Below are positions 54,167-63,097 of a stretch of DNA of 64,000 nucleotides, one piece after another. Every line of letters begins with the position of its first letter. Within the stretch, counting starts at the first letter, position 1. The DNA is from an uncultured Lentisphaeria bacterium (lineage in GTDB: Bacteria > Verrucomicrobiota > Lentisphaeria > Victivallales > UBA1829): NCBI GenBank assembly GCA_905197955.1, contig CAJKAR010000001.1, forward strand, positions 124,001-188,000, given 5' to 3'. The notes beneath the pieces were generated by a model. That model was not told the origin of the DNA, did no database searches, and saw nothing but the letters and a program-made list of their open reading frames with translations. Both the position numbers and the translations under genes were made by a program.

Positions 54167-55567
54167 ATGAAAGATCTTTCCACTACCTACTGCAATCCTC
54201 TGCCGATTCCGGAGATCCCAATCGGCCGCGGGGCGTACGATGCCGATTATTACGGGCCCTGGTGGCGCGAGTTCGGAGATCCTTCGGTCATCCGCTTCCG
54301 GGGGAAATATTACCTGTTTCCATCCTGCGCGATGGTCTGGGAATCCGACGACCTCCTGCACTGGCGCAAATGTTCCATCAACATCAACGATCTGGGATGG
54401 GCTCCGAGCGTCACGGAAAAAAACGGACGCCTTTATCTGACCGCCTCATGGGAGGGATCTCAGATCTGGACCGCAACCGATCCTCTGGGCCACTGGGAAT
54501 GCCTCGGAGAAATCATTGACGATACCGGCAAGCATCTCTCCTGGGCGGATCCGTGTCTGTTTACCGATGTTGACGGCACAATGTATGCCTATTACTCTCT
54601 CGGCGCCAACCGGGGAATCTGGGGAGTGCCGCTGAAAGACGACGATCCCACTCATTTTGCGACCGCTCCCACTCATTTTTTCGAGTTTCATCCGGAACAC
54701 TCCTGGGAATGCTTCGGGGAATTCAAGCAGAATCCCTATATTTCTCATCTGGAAGGGGCCTCCATGACCCGCTTTCGCGGCAAATACTACTTGCAGTACA
54801 GCTCCGGCGGAGCCGAGTGGAAGAGTTATCCGGTGGGATGCTATGTATCGGATCATCCCCTGGGACCATTCCGGCTTCAGAAGAAGAATCCGATTCTGAT
54901 CCATCGCGGAGGAATGATCAACGGCTGCGCGCACAACTGCACCGTGGAGGATGAACAGGGGAATCTCTGGTGTTTCTATTCCATCATGGTTCGCCGCTAC
55001 CGGGGAATCGAACGGAGGATCGGGATGGACATCGTACGTTTTGACGAAAACGGAGAAATGTATGTCGATGGCCCCACGGAAACGCCGGTACATGCCGATG
55101 GGTCCTTGGCGGACTGTCTGCCGCTGACGGTTGGACAACCAGTCACAGCCTCCAGCTATCTTCCCGATCACGAGCCGGATCTGGCTGTGGACAACTATAT
55201 CCGGACCTTCTATCAGGCGGCGCCCGGGGATTCCAGACCGAGTCTGACGGTTGATCTGCTGGGAGCTTTTCATGTCGGAGCGGTACGAATCATTTTCAAT
55301 GAAAAAATCACTCCGGGGAATCCTCTGCCGGCGGACTTCCGCTTTCTGGTGGAAGGCTCCATGGACGGAAAGCAGTTCTTTCCACTCATCGACTGCCGGG
55401 AAAAAGAATTCTCCGGACCGATCCGCTATGAAACCTTCCCGATTCGCGAAACAGCCTTTATGCGCCTGACTATAACGGGATATCCGCCGGGCAATCCGCC
55501 GGGAGTCATAGACTTCTGCGCATTTGGCAAAGCATCCCGTCCGGGATACAGGCCGCTGACGGCATAG
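54167..55567 (+). CDS. GH43-like five-bladed propeller with F5/8-type C-terminal domain, 466 aa
   Basis: The beta-propeller carries the three acidic residues expected in clan GH-F: D38 (FGDPSVIRF), D128 (WADPCLF) and E196 (LEGASMTRF). A discoidin/F5-8C-like binding domain follows from about residue 323 (VTASSYLPDHEPDLAVDNY). GH43 enzymes remove arabinose, xylose or galactose units. No signal peptide, so intracellular action is predicted, which is unusual with a binding domain. It starts ten bases after the GH71-like gene. Confidence 0.83.
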   Translation: MKDLSTTYCNPLPIPEIPIGRGAYDADYYGPWWREFGDPSVIRFRGKYYLFPSCAMVWESDDLLHWRKCSININDLGWAPSVTEKNGRLYLTASWEGSQIWTATDPLGHWECLGEIIDDTGKHLSWADPCLFTDVDGTMYAYYSLGANRGIWGVPLKDDDPTHFATAPTHFFEFHPEHSWECFGEFKQNPYISHLEGASMTRFRGKYYLQYSSGGAEWKSYPVGCYVSDHPLGPFRLQKKNPILIHRGGMINGCAHNCTVEDEQGNLWCFYSIMVRRYRGIERRIGMDIVRFDENGEMYVDGPTETPVHADGSLADCLPLTVGQPVTASSYLPDHEPDLAVDNYIRTFYQAAPGDSRPSLTVDLLGAFHVGAVRIIFNEKITPGNPLPADFRFLVEGSMDGKQFFPLIDCREKEFSGPIRYETFPIRETAFMRLTITGYPPGNPPGVIDFCAFGKASRPGYRPLTA

Positions 55568-55737
55568 AACGGGAGAAGCGGAAGACTGGATGGGGTGGAC
55601 GAAAGGGGAAATGATTTCGTCTGCTTCCAATGGGCAGAGGCGGAAGACAGAGTTGTTCTTGAAGCAAGAAAAAGAGAGGGAAAAAAGAAAGTATCGCTGT
55701 CAAAGAGATATGTTCGATTGTCATAAGGGGTTGTTCG

Positions 55738-57870
55738 ATGCAGTATTTAAAAAACCGTCCATTTTTCAAGGATGGAATCGGCGTTGACCGTCTTGCGTTT
55801 TCCGGTGGACGGCTGGCAGTGGAAATGGTTCGTCACGGCGGACTATCCAGAATCATCTACTTTGGAAATCAGCGCGGAAGCGATGCGGAATTTTTTCATG
55901 CGGATCCGCTCAGTGCCTGGATGGAACTTTTCCGTCCGGCGGTCCGCTTCGACGATCTCAGGCGTTATGCTCTGGAATTCCACGATACCGTAATCTATCC
56001 GAACGGATTCTCCAGTTCCTGTGAATTCGAAGGAGTCAAATTCAGGCATGAACTGATCCTCGGAAATCAGGAGATGATGTTCCGTCTGACACGGATTTCA
56101 GGCGGAGAGGGACGAAAAATTGTCTTTGAACTGATCAATACCGATGTCTGTACCCGAACGGAGAAGCCGATCCGCAGCTGGGAGAAGCTGGAAAATCCGT
56201 TCCCGCTGTGGAAAATCACCGATCAGTATCCGGAAGCGGCAGTTGCAGCGGAACAGCTATCCGGCTATTTGACGCTGGCTCAGCGCGGAGAAAAATTTGT
56301 CGCACCGCCCGCCCGCAGCGAAACCTTTTTCGGAATCTGCGGAACTGCTCCCGTCCTCTTCCGGGAAACGCCGTGGATGTTCCGCAAACACTATTATGCG
56401 CAGGAATTGAATGCAGCCGGCGCGGTGTTTGTACTGGGATTCGGGCACGCAGACGCATCCGAACTGCGCACACGTCTGCAAAAACATGCGGAAGTGCCGG
56501 AAACAGTATTCCGCTTCCCGGATGGAGAAACCTCGCCGAAATTCCAATCGAACCATCCCGTAGTGGATTCCTTTCTTGCCAATGCGCCGGATATTCTGGA
56601 TTCTTATGCCGTTGCCGATGTTCCCGGCGGAATGCGAGCCGCCGATTCCGGATACTGGATCTGGGGATGGGATAGCATGGTCTGGGCCGATGCGTTCGGA
56701 GAACTCAATCGACTGGAACAGATGGCCGGGGTGCTGGATTTCTACTCCCGGACCGCGAGCCGTCAAAGCGGCATTTTTCATGAGATGCACCCGGATCTGC
56801 GGCCCTACAAATCAATGGCATTTGCGCCGCAGTGTCTTTATGCGGTCATGCTTTACAAATATTTCGTCTATTCCGGGAATGCAGGAATTACGGGGAAGTA
56901 CCTGAAATTTGCCGAGGAAATCGTTGCCAGAGCCGGAGAATTCGAAGTGGGGGAATCGGGGCTGCTGCGCGGGGTGTCGCTCTATCCGGACCATCCGGAG
57001 GATCTGGAACAGGATCGGAATGACATCAGCGTCTTTAACAACAGCATCTATTACCAGGCGTTACGGGCGCTCGAAGAACTGGAAAAGAAGATGGGAACAC
57101 AGGAAAAAAGTTCCTTCTATCACATTCTGGCGGAAAGAACCCGTCGCGGTTTTGAGAAATTCTACGATTCTCAGGCCGGATATTTCTGCGATTCGCTTTC
57201 CGCAGAAGATTTTTCCATGCGCCGGCATTATCCGGTTTACGCCATCCTCTACGTCACGGAATTTGCAGAAGAGCTGCTGAACAGCAACCGCACCGCCGTT
57301 GCGGAATTCATGGTCAAAAAATTCTCGACCCGACACGGCTGCCGGATTCTTCCGCTTGACGATTCCGCTTTTCTGCGGGACGGCAATCAGCTCGGAATGT
57401 ACATGCCCAGCACCGAACGATTCTACCGGGTCATGTGCCACGCGATCAATCCGGACTGGAATCTGGAAAAATTCAAATCCGATCTCATCGAAAACTGGGA
57501 ACTTCTGACCCTGCCGGAAGCCCTCACCTGCGAATATGAAAATCATGGAATCACCCCGGACAATCCCGGCCGGAAACAGTTTTTCACCCTGAAACCCTGG
57601 GTGGACAACTGGTTTGTTTTCGCCCTCGGAATCCATTGTGATCTTTCGGGAATTCATTTTTCCCCCTTTGCCGAATCCGGAACGGCAGTCTCCGGCCTGC
57701 TCTGGCACGGGAAAACGATTCGAATCCGCAACTGCGGTTCCTCCGGCAAGGTAATTGGAATCACGATCAACGGAAAAGCGTTCCCGTCTCCGGAATGTGT
57801 CCGCTGGGATGAACTTCCAGATTCTGCGGAAATCATCGTCTTGCGGAGCCAGAAAAACAAAATACAGTAG
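55738..57870 (+). CDS. Six-hairpin glycosidase, unassigned family, 710 aa
   Basis: An N-terminal beta domain (about 1-260) is followed by an (alpha/alpha)6 barrel (about 280-640) with SGYWIWGWDSMVWADAFGEL, FHEMHPDLRPYKSMAF and NDISVFNNSIYYQALRAL, and a short C-terminal beta segment. The layout is that of inverting toroid glycosidases such as GH63/GH78/GH94, but I cannot fix the family. No signal peptide. AAGGGG precedes the ATG. The 170 bases before it show nothing notable; it is probably the last gene of the 49260 operon. Confidence 0.72.
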   Translation: MQYLKNRPFFKDGIGVDRLAFSGGRLAVEMVRHGGLSRIIYFGNQRGSDAEFFHADPLSAWMELFRPAVRFDDLRRYALEFHDTVIYPNGFSSSCEFEGVKFRHELILGNQEMMFRLTRISGGEGRKIVFELINTDVCTRTEKPIRSWEKLENPFPLWKITDQYPEAAVAAEQLSGYLTLAQRGEKFVAPPARSETFFGICGTAPVLFRETPWMFRKHYYAQELNAAGAVFVLGFGHADASELRTRLQKHAEVPETVFRFPDGETSPKFQSNHPVVDSFLANAPDILDSYAVADVPGGMRAADSGYWIWGWDSMVWADAFGELNRLEQMAGVLDFYSRTASRQSGIFHEMHPDLRPYKSMAFAPQCLYAVMLYKYFVYSGNAGITGKYLKFAEEIVARAGEFEVGESGLLRGVSLYPDHPEDLEQDRNDISVFNNSIYYQALRALEELEKKMGTQEKSSFYHILAERTRRGFEKFYDSQAGYFCDSLSAEDFSMRRHYPVYAILYVTEFAEELLNSNRTAVAEFMVKKFSTRHGCRILPLDDSAFLRDGNQLGMYMPSTERFYRVMCHAINPDWNLEKFKSDLIENWELLTLPEALTCEYENHGITPDNPGRKQFFTLKPWVDNWFVFALGIHCDLSGIHFSPFAESGTAVSGLLWHGKTIRIRNCGSSGKVIGITINGKAFPSPECVRWDELPDSAEIIVLRSQKNKIQ

Positions 57871-58294
57871 AAGCCTCTGCAGACGTTCTCTCCGGCAGAT
57901 TCATTATCGACACTCCATCCGTCTTTCTTCCGGTAATCGATGATCCATCAACGGAAACAGTTGGAGCATTATTTGAATACAACCGGGCAAGCGGTAAGTG
58001 CCATCGTTCCCACTCGAAGAGGTCTGGAAGAATTGATGGAAGGAAAACTCCTGTTCTTTTCCGCAAAGCCCGGAACAACTCCCCGGATCATGCTTCTCCG
58101 GAATCCGGTACAGAAGCCTCCGCCATCGGAAAAAGTGCGGAAACAGGTTCCATACGAAGGATAATGGTTCCGTCCGTTCCATACGGAAGGCGCAAACATC
58201 GCCTGATACAGAGTCTGCTTCTGAGTTGATGCTGATTCGGGGAATCCGGAAAAACCGTCTCGGTCAAACGCCGGATTCCCTGATCTCACACAAC
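57871..58294. other. 424-bp gap without a convincing gene
   Basis: Open frames here (for example 57940-58164 plus) have no binding site and no family resemblance. A direct repeat, GTTCCATACG[G]AAGG, occurs at 58147-58160 and 58176-58190. The strong hairpin at 58240-58280 is listed separately. Confidence 0.5.
58240..58280 (-). terminator. Nested hairpin after the FAD oxidoreductase gene
   Basis: GGGAATCCGG (58240-58249) pairs perfectly with CCGGATTCCC (58271-58280). The loop contains an inner ACCG/CGGT hairpin. It begins 15 bases past the stop at 58295. It lacks a T tract, so it may act in 3'-end protection or factor-assisted termination. Confidence 0.45.
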
Positions 58295-60265
58295 TCAGTC
58301 CTTCCGGAGATTTTCTGAAGGAGCCGCCGATATGTTCCGATCATCAAACGCAGGATCGTGTTTTTTATGCTGAATTTTCAGGGAGCGGATCCGTTTCAGC
58401 AGCTTGTCGTCGATCCGGTTTGGATCGCCGGAGGGATCAAGATGAATGAATCCGGCTTCGCTGAAATGATAGCACTCCTGATCATCCGCCACCCAGCCGA
58501 AATACCAGGGGATTGGAACTCCTTTTTCCATCATGGTTTTCAGTTTGTCAAAATGAGTTTCATAGATATCGCGGGGATATGCGTTTTCCTCGCGGCAGAG
58601 GCTTGCCGCCATGCCGATGACTTCGCCGAGAATCCCCAGGGTCCGCATAACCCGGACACACGAGAAGGCAACATGCGATGCGCTGATGTGACGACCTCCA
58701 AGAAAAAGATTCTTCACATCCCGTGCGTACAGACAGCGGTAGGGCACCTGAAAGGTCCGTCCGACTCCACGATGATACGCGCATGACCGGAACGGTTCTC
58801 CGAACAGTTCCTCGTTTTCAGGATCCGGATAGTGCAGATCAATGCTCCAGGTTCCGCCTCCGGTTCCATCAGATGGGCGGTCTGTCCGTTCGATGTCATG
58901 CTGCGTCATGATATAGTCGCCGACCACCCGATAGCTTTCCCGTTTACCGCCGATTGCCGAAACCCAAACAAGCACCTTGTTCGCCCATTCTTCGCGGCGG
59001 GCGGAGTGATTCTTCAGATAGGACCAGTTGGCAAAAATGGTCATGAGACCATAATCGCGGATGTATTCCGCATCATCCGCCTGATTGCGATACTGTCCGG
59101 ACTCCCATTCCCAGTAGCCGCGCTCCAGATAATAGACTCGTTTTTCATCAAAGGGAATCCCCCAGTCGATATCGGGAAACGACGAAGGAGTTTCCGTTTT
59201 CCGCGATTGCCATAAAACGGAATGTCCCATAACCTGACAACGTTCCTCTTCCGGAGCGAGCGACTCATTGAATTTCGCGCGGCCTTCCGTTCCATACATG
59301 ACTTCGGCGCCGGCCATGCGGGCAATCACGGCATCGCCGGTGCAGTCGGCAAAGAGTCTTCCGCGGAAACGCTTTTCCTTCCCGCTCAAGGTGTTCCGGG
59401 AGATGAGGGAAACGATTTTCGAAGGATCGGAAGGATTCTTTTCCAATCCGACCACGCATTCATTCAGAAGCACTTTGCAGCGGTCTTCCGAATGGAGTTT
59501 GAAGACATGTTCCTTGCGGTAATCCTCATATTCTTCCGCCGGCGCGATATAGGGTCCGCCGATAATGGGCCCGAACTCATCCAGTGTTCTGCCCAGATTC
59601 GGATAGCACTCCGTATGAGCGAGTCCGCCGAGGACCACGCGGATTTCCGAACTGTTGCAGCCGCCGAGAACCGGACGATCCTGAAGAAGCAGAACTTTCG
59701 ATCCGGTCCGGGTTGCGGCAAGAGCTGTGCACATTCCGGCGACTCCGCCGCCGGCTACGATCAAATCATAAAAATCGGGATCATCCTGACAGACAATTCC
59801 GCTTTTCCGTTTCCGGAACTCTTCGAGTTCCTTCCCCCCGTCAGGCGGAATCTCGGCGGGATCGGTTGTCAGGTAGAGTGCATCGCAGCGTCCGTTGAAT
59901 CCGCTCAGGTCGTGAAGAGCGATTTCCGCATTTCCCGCATCCAGCTCCACGGTTCCGGCTTTCTGCCATGCCCATGCGCTTCCGTTGGTTCCCAGGATCT
60001 GCGGCAGGGTGACACCATTGATTTTGATCTGGAAAATGCCTGCCGGGTTGCCGCGTTTCCAGACAGCGGTCCAGTCGCGGGTCCGCGCCCATACGGTCCA
60101 GCGCCCGGATTCCGGAATCGTGCAGGTTGTTTCCGCATCCCTGACGGGCACACCCATGCCGTGCGCCATCACATACGCCGATCCCATTTGCAGCATGGAC
60201 CGGGAATCGACAACCCATCCACCAAGAGAATCAAAAGATTCCGCCTCAAGAAAAAGTGATGCCAT
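58295..60265 (-). CDS. FAD-dependent oxidoreductase with N-terminal carbohydrate-binding-like domain, 656 aa
   Basis: Residues about 1-150 form a beta-rich domain like those found attached to glycan enzymes (SGRWTVWARTRDW, then GTVELDAGNAEIALHDL). A FAD_oxidored-type domain follows with the dinucleotide site AGGGVAG (171-177), VLGGCNSSEIR and the C-terminal NLFLGGRHISASHVAF. No signal peptide. The gene lies 24 bases after the IclR regulator and is probably its target. It could oxidise a sugar or polyol, but the substrate is unknown. GAAGAGG precedes the ATG. Confidence 0.82.
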   Translation of the reverse strand: MASLFLEAESFDSLGGWVVDSRSMLQMGSAYVMAHGMGVPVRDAETTCTIPESGRWTVWARTRDWTAVWKRGNPAGIFQIKINGVTLPQILGTNGSAWAWQKAGTVELDAGNAEIALHDLSGFNGRCDALYLTTDPAEIPPDGGKELEEFRKRKSGIVCQDDPDFYDLIVAGGGVAGMCTALAATRTGSKVLLLQDRPVLGGCNSSEIRVVLGGLAHTECYPNLGRTLDEFGPIIGGPYIAPAEEYEDYRKEHVFKLHSEDRCKVLLNECVVGLEKNPSDPSKIVSLISRNTLSGKEKRFRGRLFADCTGDAVIARMAGAEVMYGTEGRAKFNESLAPEEERCQVMGHSVLWQSRKTETPSSFPDIDWGIPFDEKRVYYLERGYWEWESGQYRNQADDAEYIRDYGLMTIFANWSYLKNHSARREEWANKVLVWVSAIGGKRESYRVVGDYIMTQHDIERTDRPSDGTGGGTWSIDLHYPDPENEELFGEPFRSCAYHRGVGRTFQVPYRCLYARDVKNLFLGGRHISASHVAFSCVRVMRTLGILGEVIGMAASLCREENAYPRDIYETHFDKLKTMMEKGVPIPWYFGWVADDQECYHFSEAGFIHLDPSGDPNRIDDKLLKRIRSLKIQHKKHDPAFDDRNISAAPSENLRKD

Positions 60266-60289
60266 TTTATACCTCTTCCGCTCTGTTTT

Positions 60290-61057
60290 TCAGGAAAATT
60301 TTTGAGAAATCTTTGCCGCACACTCCCGGACCATCTCTCCGCAGCGCAGCAGAGCTTCGGGGGTCAGACGCGACACAGGACCGCTGATCCAGATTGCCGC
60401 CACCGGATATCCCGCATGATTCAGAATCGGTGCGCCTGCGCAGCGGATTTCTTCGAGTTCCTCGCCTCGGTCCAGGGAATAGCCGCATTTGCGAATTGCA
60501 TGCAGTTCGGTCTCCAGCGATTCACGATTCGGGATGGTATGGGGAGTGAAGCGGGTAAAGCGGATGCTATTGAGCAGACGTTTTCGTTCTTCCTCCGGAA
60601 GATATGCCAGAATTGCTTTTGCAGGGGCGGCGGTATGCAGGGGAAAATGGTGTCCGATCTGAACCGAGACTTTGACCGCCTGCGAGGAAACGGCTTCATC
60701 AATGACAATGCCTTCATTGCCATAAAGAACGGCAAGCAGGACGGTCTCTCCGCTCCGGTCGCGCAGTTCACGCATCAGCCCGATGGCTTTTTCCGCTATG
60801 CCGTGCTCGTCCATAGAGTTGCAGGCAAGAGAGAGAAGTTTCCGGCTCAGGCGGTAGCGGTCTCCCTCATCCCGGACGATATAGCCGAGTTCCGAGAGAG
60901 TCACCAGCATCCGGTAGAGGCTCGCGGAAGGAAGATCCAGGCACGACATCTCCGGCATCGTAAGTCCGTTTGGACATGCCGACAGCAATTCGAGAATCCG
61001 GATTCCTCGTTCCAGTGCCGGAACAATATATTTATTTTTTTCAGTTTTTTGTTTCAT
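60290..61057 (-). CDS. IclR-family transcriptional regulator, 255 aa
   Basis: The winged HTH is at residues 10-70 (ALERGIRILELLSACPNGLT, LPSASLYRMLVTLSELGYI) and the IclR effector domain at about 80-250 (GHHFPLHTAAPAKAILAYLP, CAGAPILNHAGYPVAAIWISGP). It heads a small operon with the FAD oxidoreductase and diverges from the sialidase-type gene, so it may control both. Confidence 0.93.
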   Translation of the reverse strand: MKQKTEKNKYIVPALERGIRILELLSACPNGLTMPEMSCLDLPSASLYRMLVTLSELGYIVRDEGDRYRLSRKLLSLACNSMDEHGIAEKAIGLMRELRDRSGETVLLAVLYGNEGIVIDEAVSSQAVKVSVQIGHHFPLHTAAPAKAILAYLPEEERKRLLNSIRFTRFTPHTIPNRESLETELHAIRKCGYSLDRGEELEEIRCAGAPILNHAGYPVAAIWISGPVSRLTPEALLRCGEMVRECAAKISQKFS

Positions 61058-61088
61058 TTAAGAAGCTCTTTCCTTCTTTGTTTTCAGT

Positions 61089-61117
61089 AACATATCATAT
61101 ATAAAATTTTATTTCAA
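61089..61117 (-). promoter_or_regulatory. Predicted promoter of the IclR-oxidoreductase operon
   Basis: Minus strand TTGAAA (61112-61117), 17-base spacer, TATGTT (61089-61094). On the other side of the divergent region a TTGACA (61185-61190) faces the sialidase-type gene, but its -10 is weak. Confidence 0.5.
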
Positions 61118-61293
61118 GAATGAAACAGATTTTTTTTCCATCTAAAATCCAGAAAGAAAAAATGATCTTTTCCGGGGGATCACATTGACAAAAAAAACTC
61201 CGATTGTAATGTATTCTGATCTTCTGAGTTTACGATTGCAAACACGGATCCGCAAGATTTTTTTGACGGACGCAGAATAGGAGAGTGTGTAAC

Positions 61294-62793
61294 ATGTCAG
61301 CTGGAAATTTGTTTCCGGTCCCGGCGGAGCTCGGTCTGGGAGCCGATGAAATCGCCGGAGTGACGGGGAAGCCGGAAAAAACAACGTTTCTCATGAATTC
61401 CGTTTCATATCCCGCATGGTCATTTTCCGGGGCGGAGAAAGAATCAGTTGCGGGGACGATTGCAACTCTGCCGGAAGAGTGGGAAGGGATCAGGGTGGAA
61501 ATCGTCGTTGCTGTCGGCGGGGAGCGGAAAGAGGCGGAAGGGGAAGCGGTTTTCCGTGTTCATCTGTCGCAGGATAGAAGAGAAAGTGCGGAGAAGGCGG
61601 AGGAAGAATCGCATGGTATGCCGGTTCGGACTTTGATGAAATCTGCCGCGAAGGAGGTCTGTACGATTGTATTGGAATCGTACTACGGGATCCGCTCCGG
61701 TCTGCCACTGCACCTCCGGATAGAGCGATGCGCGGATGATCCTGCCGATACCTGTTCCGCTCCGGTAAATCTGCTGCAAGTGAAGGTTTCTCCGGTGAAA
61801 GTCGAAGGGAAGCCGGAGGTCGTTCAGGACACGCCGGGATACAATTCCTGGCCGATGATTCAGGCAATCGGGAATACTCTGGTATGCGCATACACCCGCG
61901 GACGGGGGCATGATATCGGAGAAGGATGTCGCGGTGTTTACGCAAGAACCTCTTCCGACGGGGGAAAGTCATGGACTCCGGAAACACTTATTTCGAATCA
62001 GCCGGATTATGGAGAAGTCACCATTGGGAAGGGACTTGATTCTGAAGGAGCCATGCTGCTCTGGGTTCGATGCTGCGGACCGGTATGGCATCACGACCTG
62101 TACCGCTCCGCGGACGGGGTGACTTTTACACGGATCGCGACGCCGAAACTGGATCCAATGCCCATGCAGATTACGGATATTTTTCATGTTCCTGAAATTG
62201 GGCTCATGGCTCTCTGGTTCGCGGGAAATTACAGGGATGATGAGTTGAACTCCTGGGGAACGCTGATCAGTCGCGACAACGGAACAACATGGAAGCAGGA
62301 GGTCATCGAAGCGAAATTGCCGAAAGCCGAATGGCCCACCGAGCCATCTGCGGTTTATCTCGGCAACGGAAGAATTCTTGTCATTGCCAGAACGGAGTGT
62401 CCCGAAGAATCCACTGTCAGGGCTCAATTCCAGCTTGAATCCATGGATTTTGGAAAAACATGGACCCGCTCACGCACCAATATCGGAGATGTCAATCTGT
62501 CCACGCCATCCTTGATTCTCGATCCTGAAACGGGATTCCTTTCCAACTATTATTATCATCGCGGAACAGGCGTTCTCAAAAGACGTGTCACGACTCCGGA
62601 GCGGATTTGGGGAAATCCGCTCGCATGGCCCGATCCGGAGCCGGTCGCTCTTGCCAGCGCGGTCTTCCTCGATGCCGGAAATGTCAACGTGACAGCTGTA
62701 CACTCCACTCATTTTGCCGCCTATTATTCCGGAAAAGCTCCCGATACCGCTGTCGTTGTATCTGCAATTCCCGCTCCGAAGGCGTTGAAGTAA
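61294..62793 (+). CDS. Sialidase-type beta-propeller protein, 499 aa
   Basis: The C-terminal two thirds form a six-bladed propeller with Asp-box-like repeats SSDGGKSW, SADGVTF, SRDNGTTW and SMDFGKTW. The N-terminal 170 residues look like a beta-sandwich accessory domain. Several sialidase-superfamily members have other activities, and I cannot locate a full Arg triad, so the name is by fold only. No signal peptide. AGGAGAG (61279-61285) precedes the ATG at 61294. Transcribed divergently from the IclR gene. Confidence 0.75.
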   Translation: MSAGNLFPVPAELGLGADEIAGVTGKPEKTTFLMNSVSYPAWSFSGAEKESVAGTIATLPEEWEGIRVEIVVAVGGERKEAEGEAVFRVHLSQDRRESAEKAEEESHGMPVRTLMKSAAKEVCTIVLESYYGIRSGLPLHLRIERCADDPADTCSAPVNLLQVKVSPVKVEGKPEVVQDTPGYNSWPMIQAIGNTLVCAYTRGRGHDIGEGCRGVYARTSSDGGKSWTPETLISNQPDYGEVTIGKGLDSEGAMLLWVRCCGPVWHHDLYRSADGVTFTRIATPKLDPMPMQITDIFHVPEIGLMALWFAGNYRDDELNSWGTLISRDNGTTWKQEVIEAKLPKAEWPTEPSAVYLGNGRILVIARTECPEESTVRAQFQLESMDFGKTWTRSRTNIGDVNLSTPSLILDPETGFLSNYYYHRGTGVLKRRVTTPERIWGNPLAWPDPEPVALASAVFLDAGNVNVTAVHSTHFAAYYSGKAPDTAVVVSAIPAPKALK

Positions 62794-62825
62794 GTAAGTT
62801 AGTTTGTTTGTTAGTTTGTTAGTAG
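62790..62825 (+). repeat. Nine-unit GTNN tetranucleotide run over the stop codon
   Basis: From the last codon of the sialidase-type gene, G occurs every fourth base and T follows it (GTAA, GTAA, GTTA, GTTT, GTTT, GTTA, GTTT, GTTA, GTAG). The gene's TAA is part of the run. Because the period is not a multiple of three, TAA or TAG codons fall in more than one frame. Confidence 0.75.
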
Positions 62826-62843
62826 AATTCGTGCATGAAAAAG

Positions 62844-62883
62844 CCCCGCTGGCGTGTTTCTTTCCGTCATCGGGGTGTTTTTT
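62844..62883 (+). terminator. Rho-independent terminator of the sialidase-type gene
   Basis: CCCCGCTGGCG (62844-62854) pairs with CGTCATCGGGG (62865-62875), with one mismatch and one G-T pair, loop of ten, followed by TGTTTTTTT. Confidence 0.75.
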
Positions 62884-62917
62884 ATGCTTGAGGATTTTGT
62901 TCTTGCAGAGTGAGTTT

Positions 62918-62985
62918 CGCCTTCGGCGACCAGCTTATTCAGCTGGACCGAAGCAGGTCACAGACCTGCACCGAGCCTGCGGCTC
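62918..62985. repeat. Row of four short perfect hairpins
   Basis: CGCC-TTC-GGCG (62918-62928), CCAGCT-TATTC-AGCTGG (62930-62946), GCAGGTC-ACA-GACCTGC (62953-62969) and GAGCC-TGC-GGCTC (62973-62985) follow each other with gaps of 1-6 bases. No open frame explains them. They lead directly into the tandem repeat at 62992. Confidence 0.7.
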
Positions 62986-62991
62986 CTATTT

Positions 62992-63090
62992 TATGGCCCT
63001 CCGGGCGGATTTTGGCGCTTCGCGGCTTTATGGCCCTCCGGGCGGATTTTGGCGCTTCGCGGCTTTACGGCTCTGCGGGCGGATTTGGAT
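62992..63090. repeat. 37-bp tandem repeat, two exact copies and a diverged third
   Basis: Two copies of a 37-base unit (TATGGCCCTCCGGGCGGATT...) lie at 62992-63028 and 63029-63065. A diverged partial copy (TACGGCTCTGCGGGCGGATT...) starts at 63066. Each unit contains small self-complementary parts (CCCTCCGGG, CGCTTCGCG). It ends just before the stop of the isomerase-type gene at 63098. Confidence 0.8.
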
Positions 63091-63097
63091 ATCGAGA

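Noticed and set aside
52246..54183. Open frame of 645 codons on the minus strand opposite the GH71-like gene
   Set aside because: The sense gene has a signal peptide and family motifs; the antisense product has none and overlaps two genes.
57940..58164. Small gene of 74 codons in the gap after the six-hairpin glycosidase
   Set aside because: No ribosome binding site, no family resemblance, and the opposite strand is equally open.
62992..63090. Possible CRISPR array
   Set aside because: The 37-base units are directly adjacent with no spacers, only about 2.6 copies, and no cas genes nearby.
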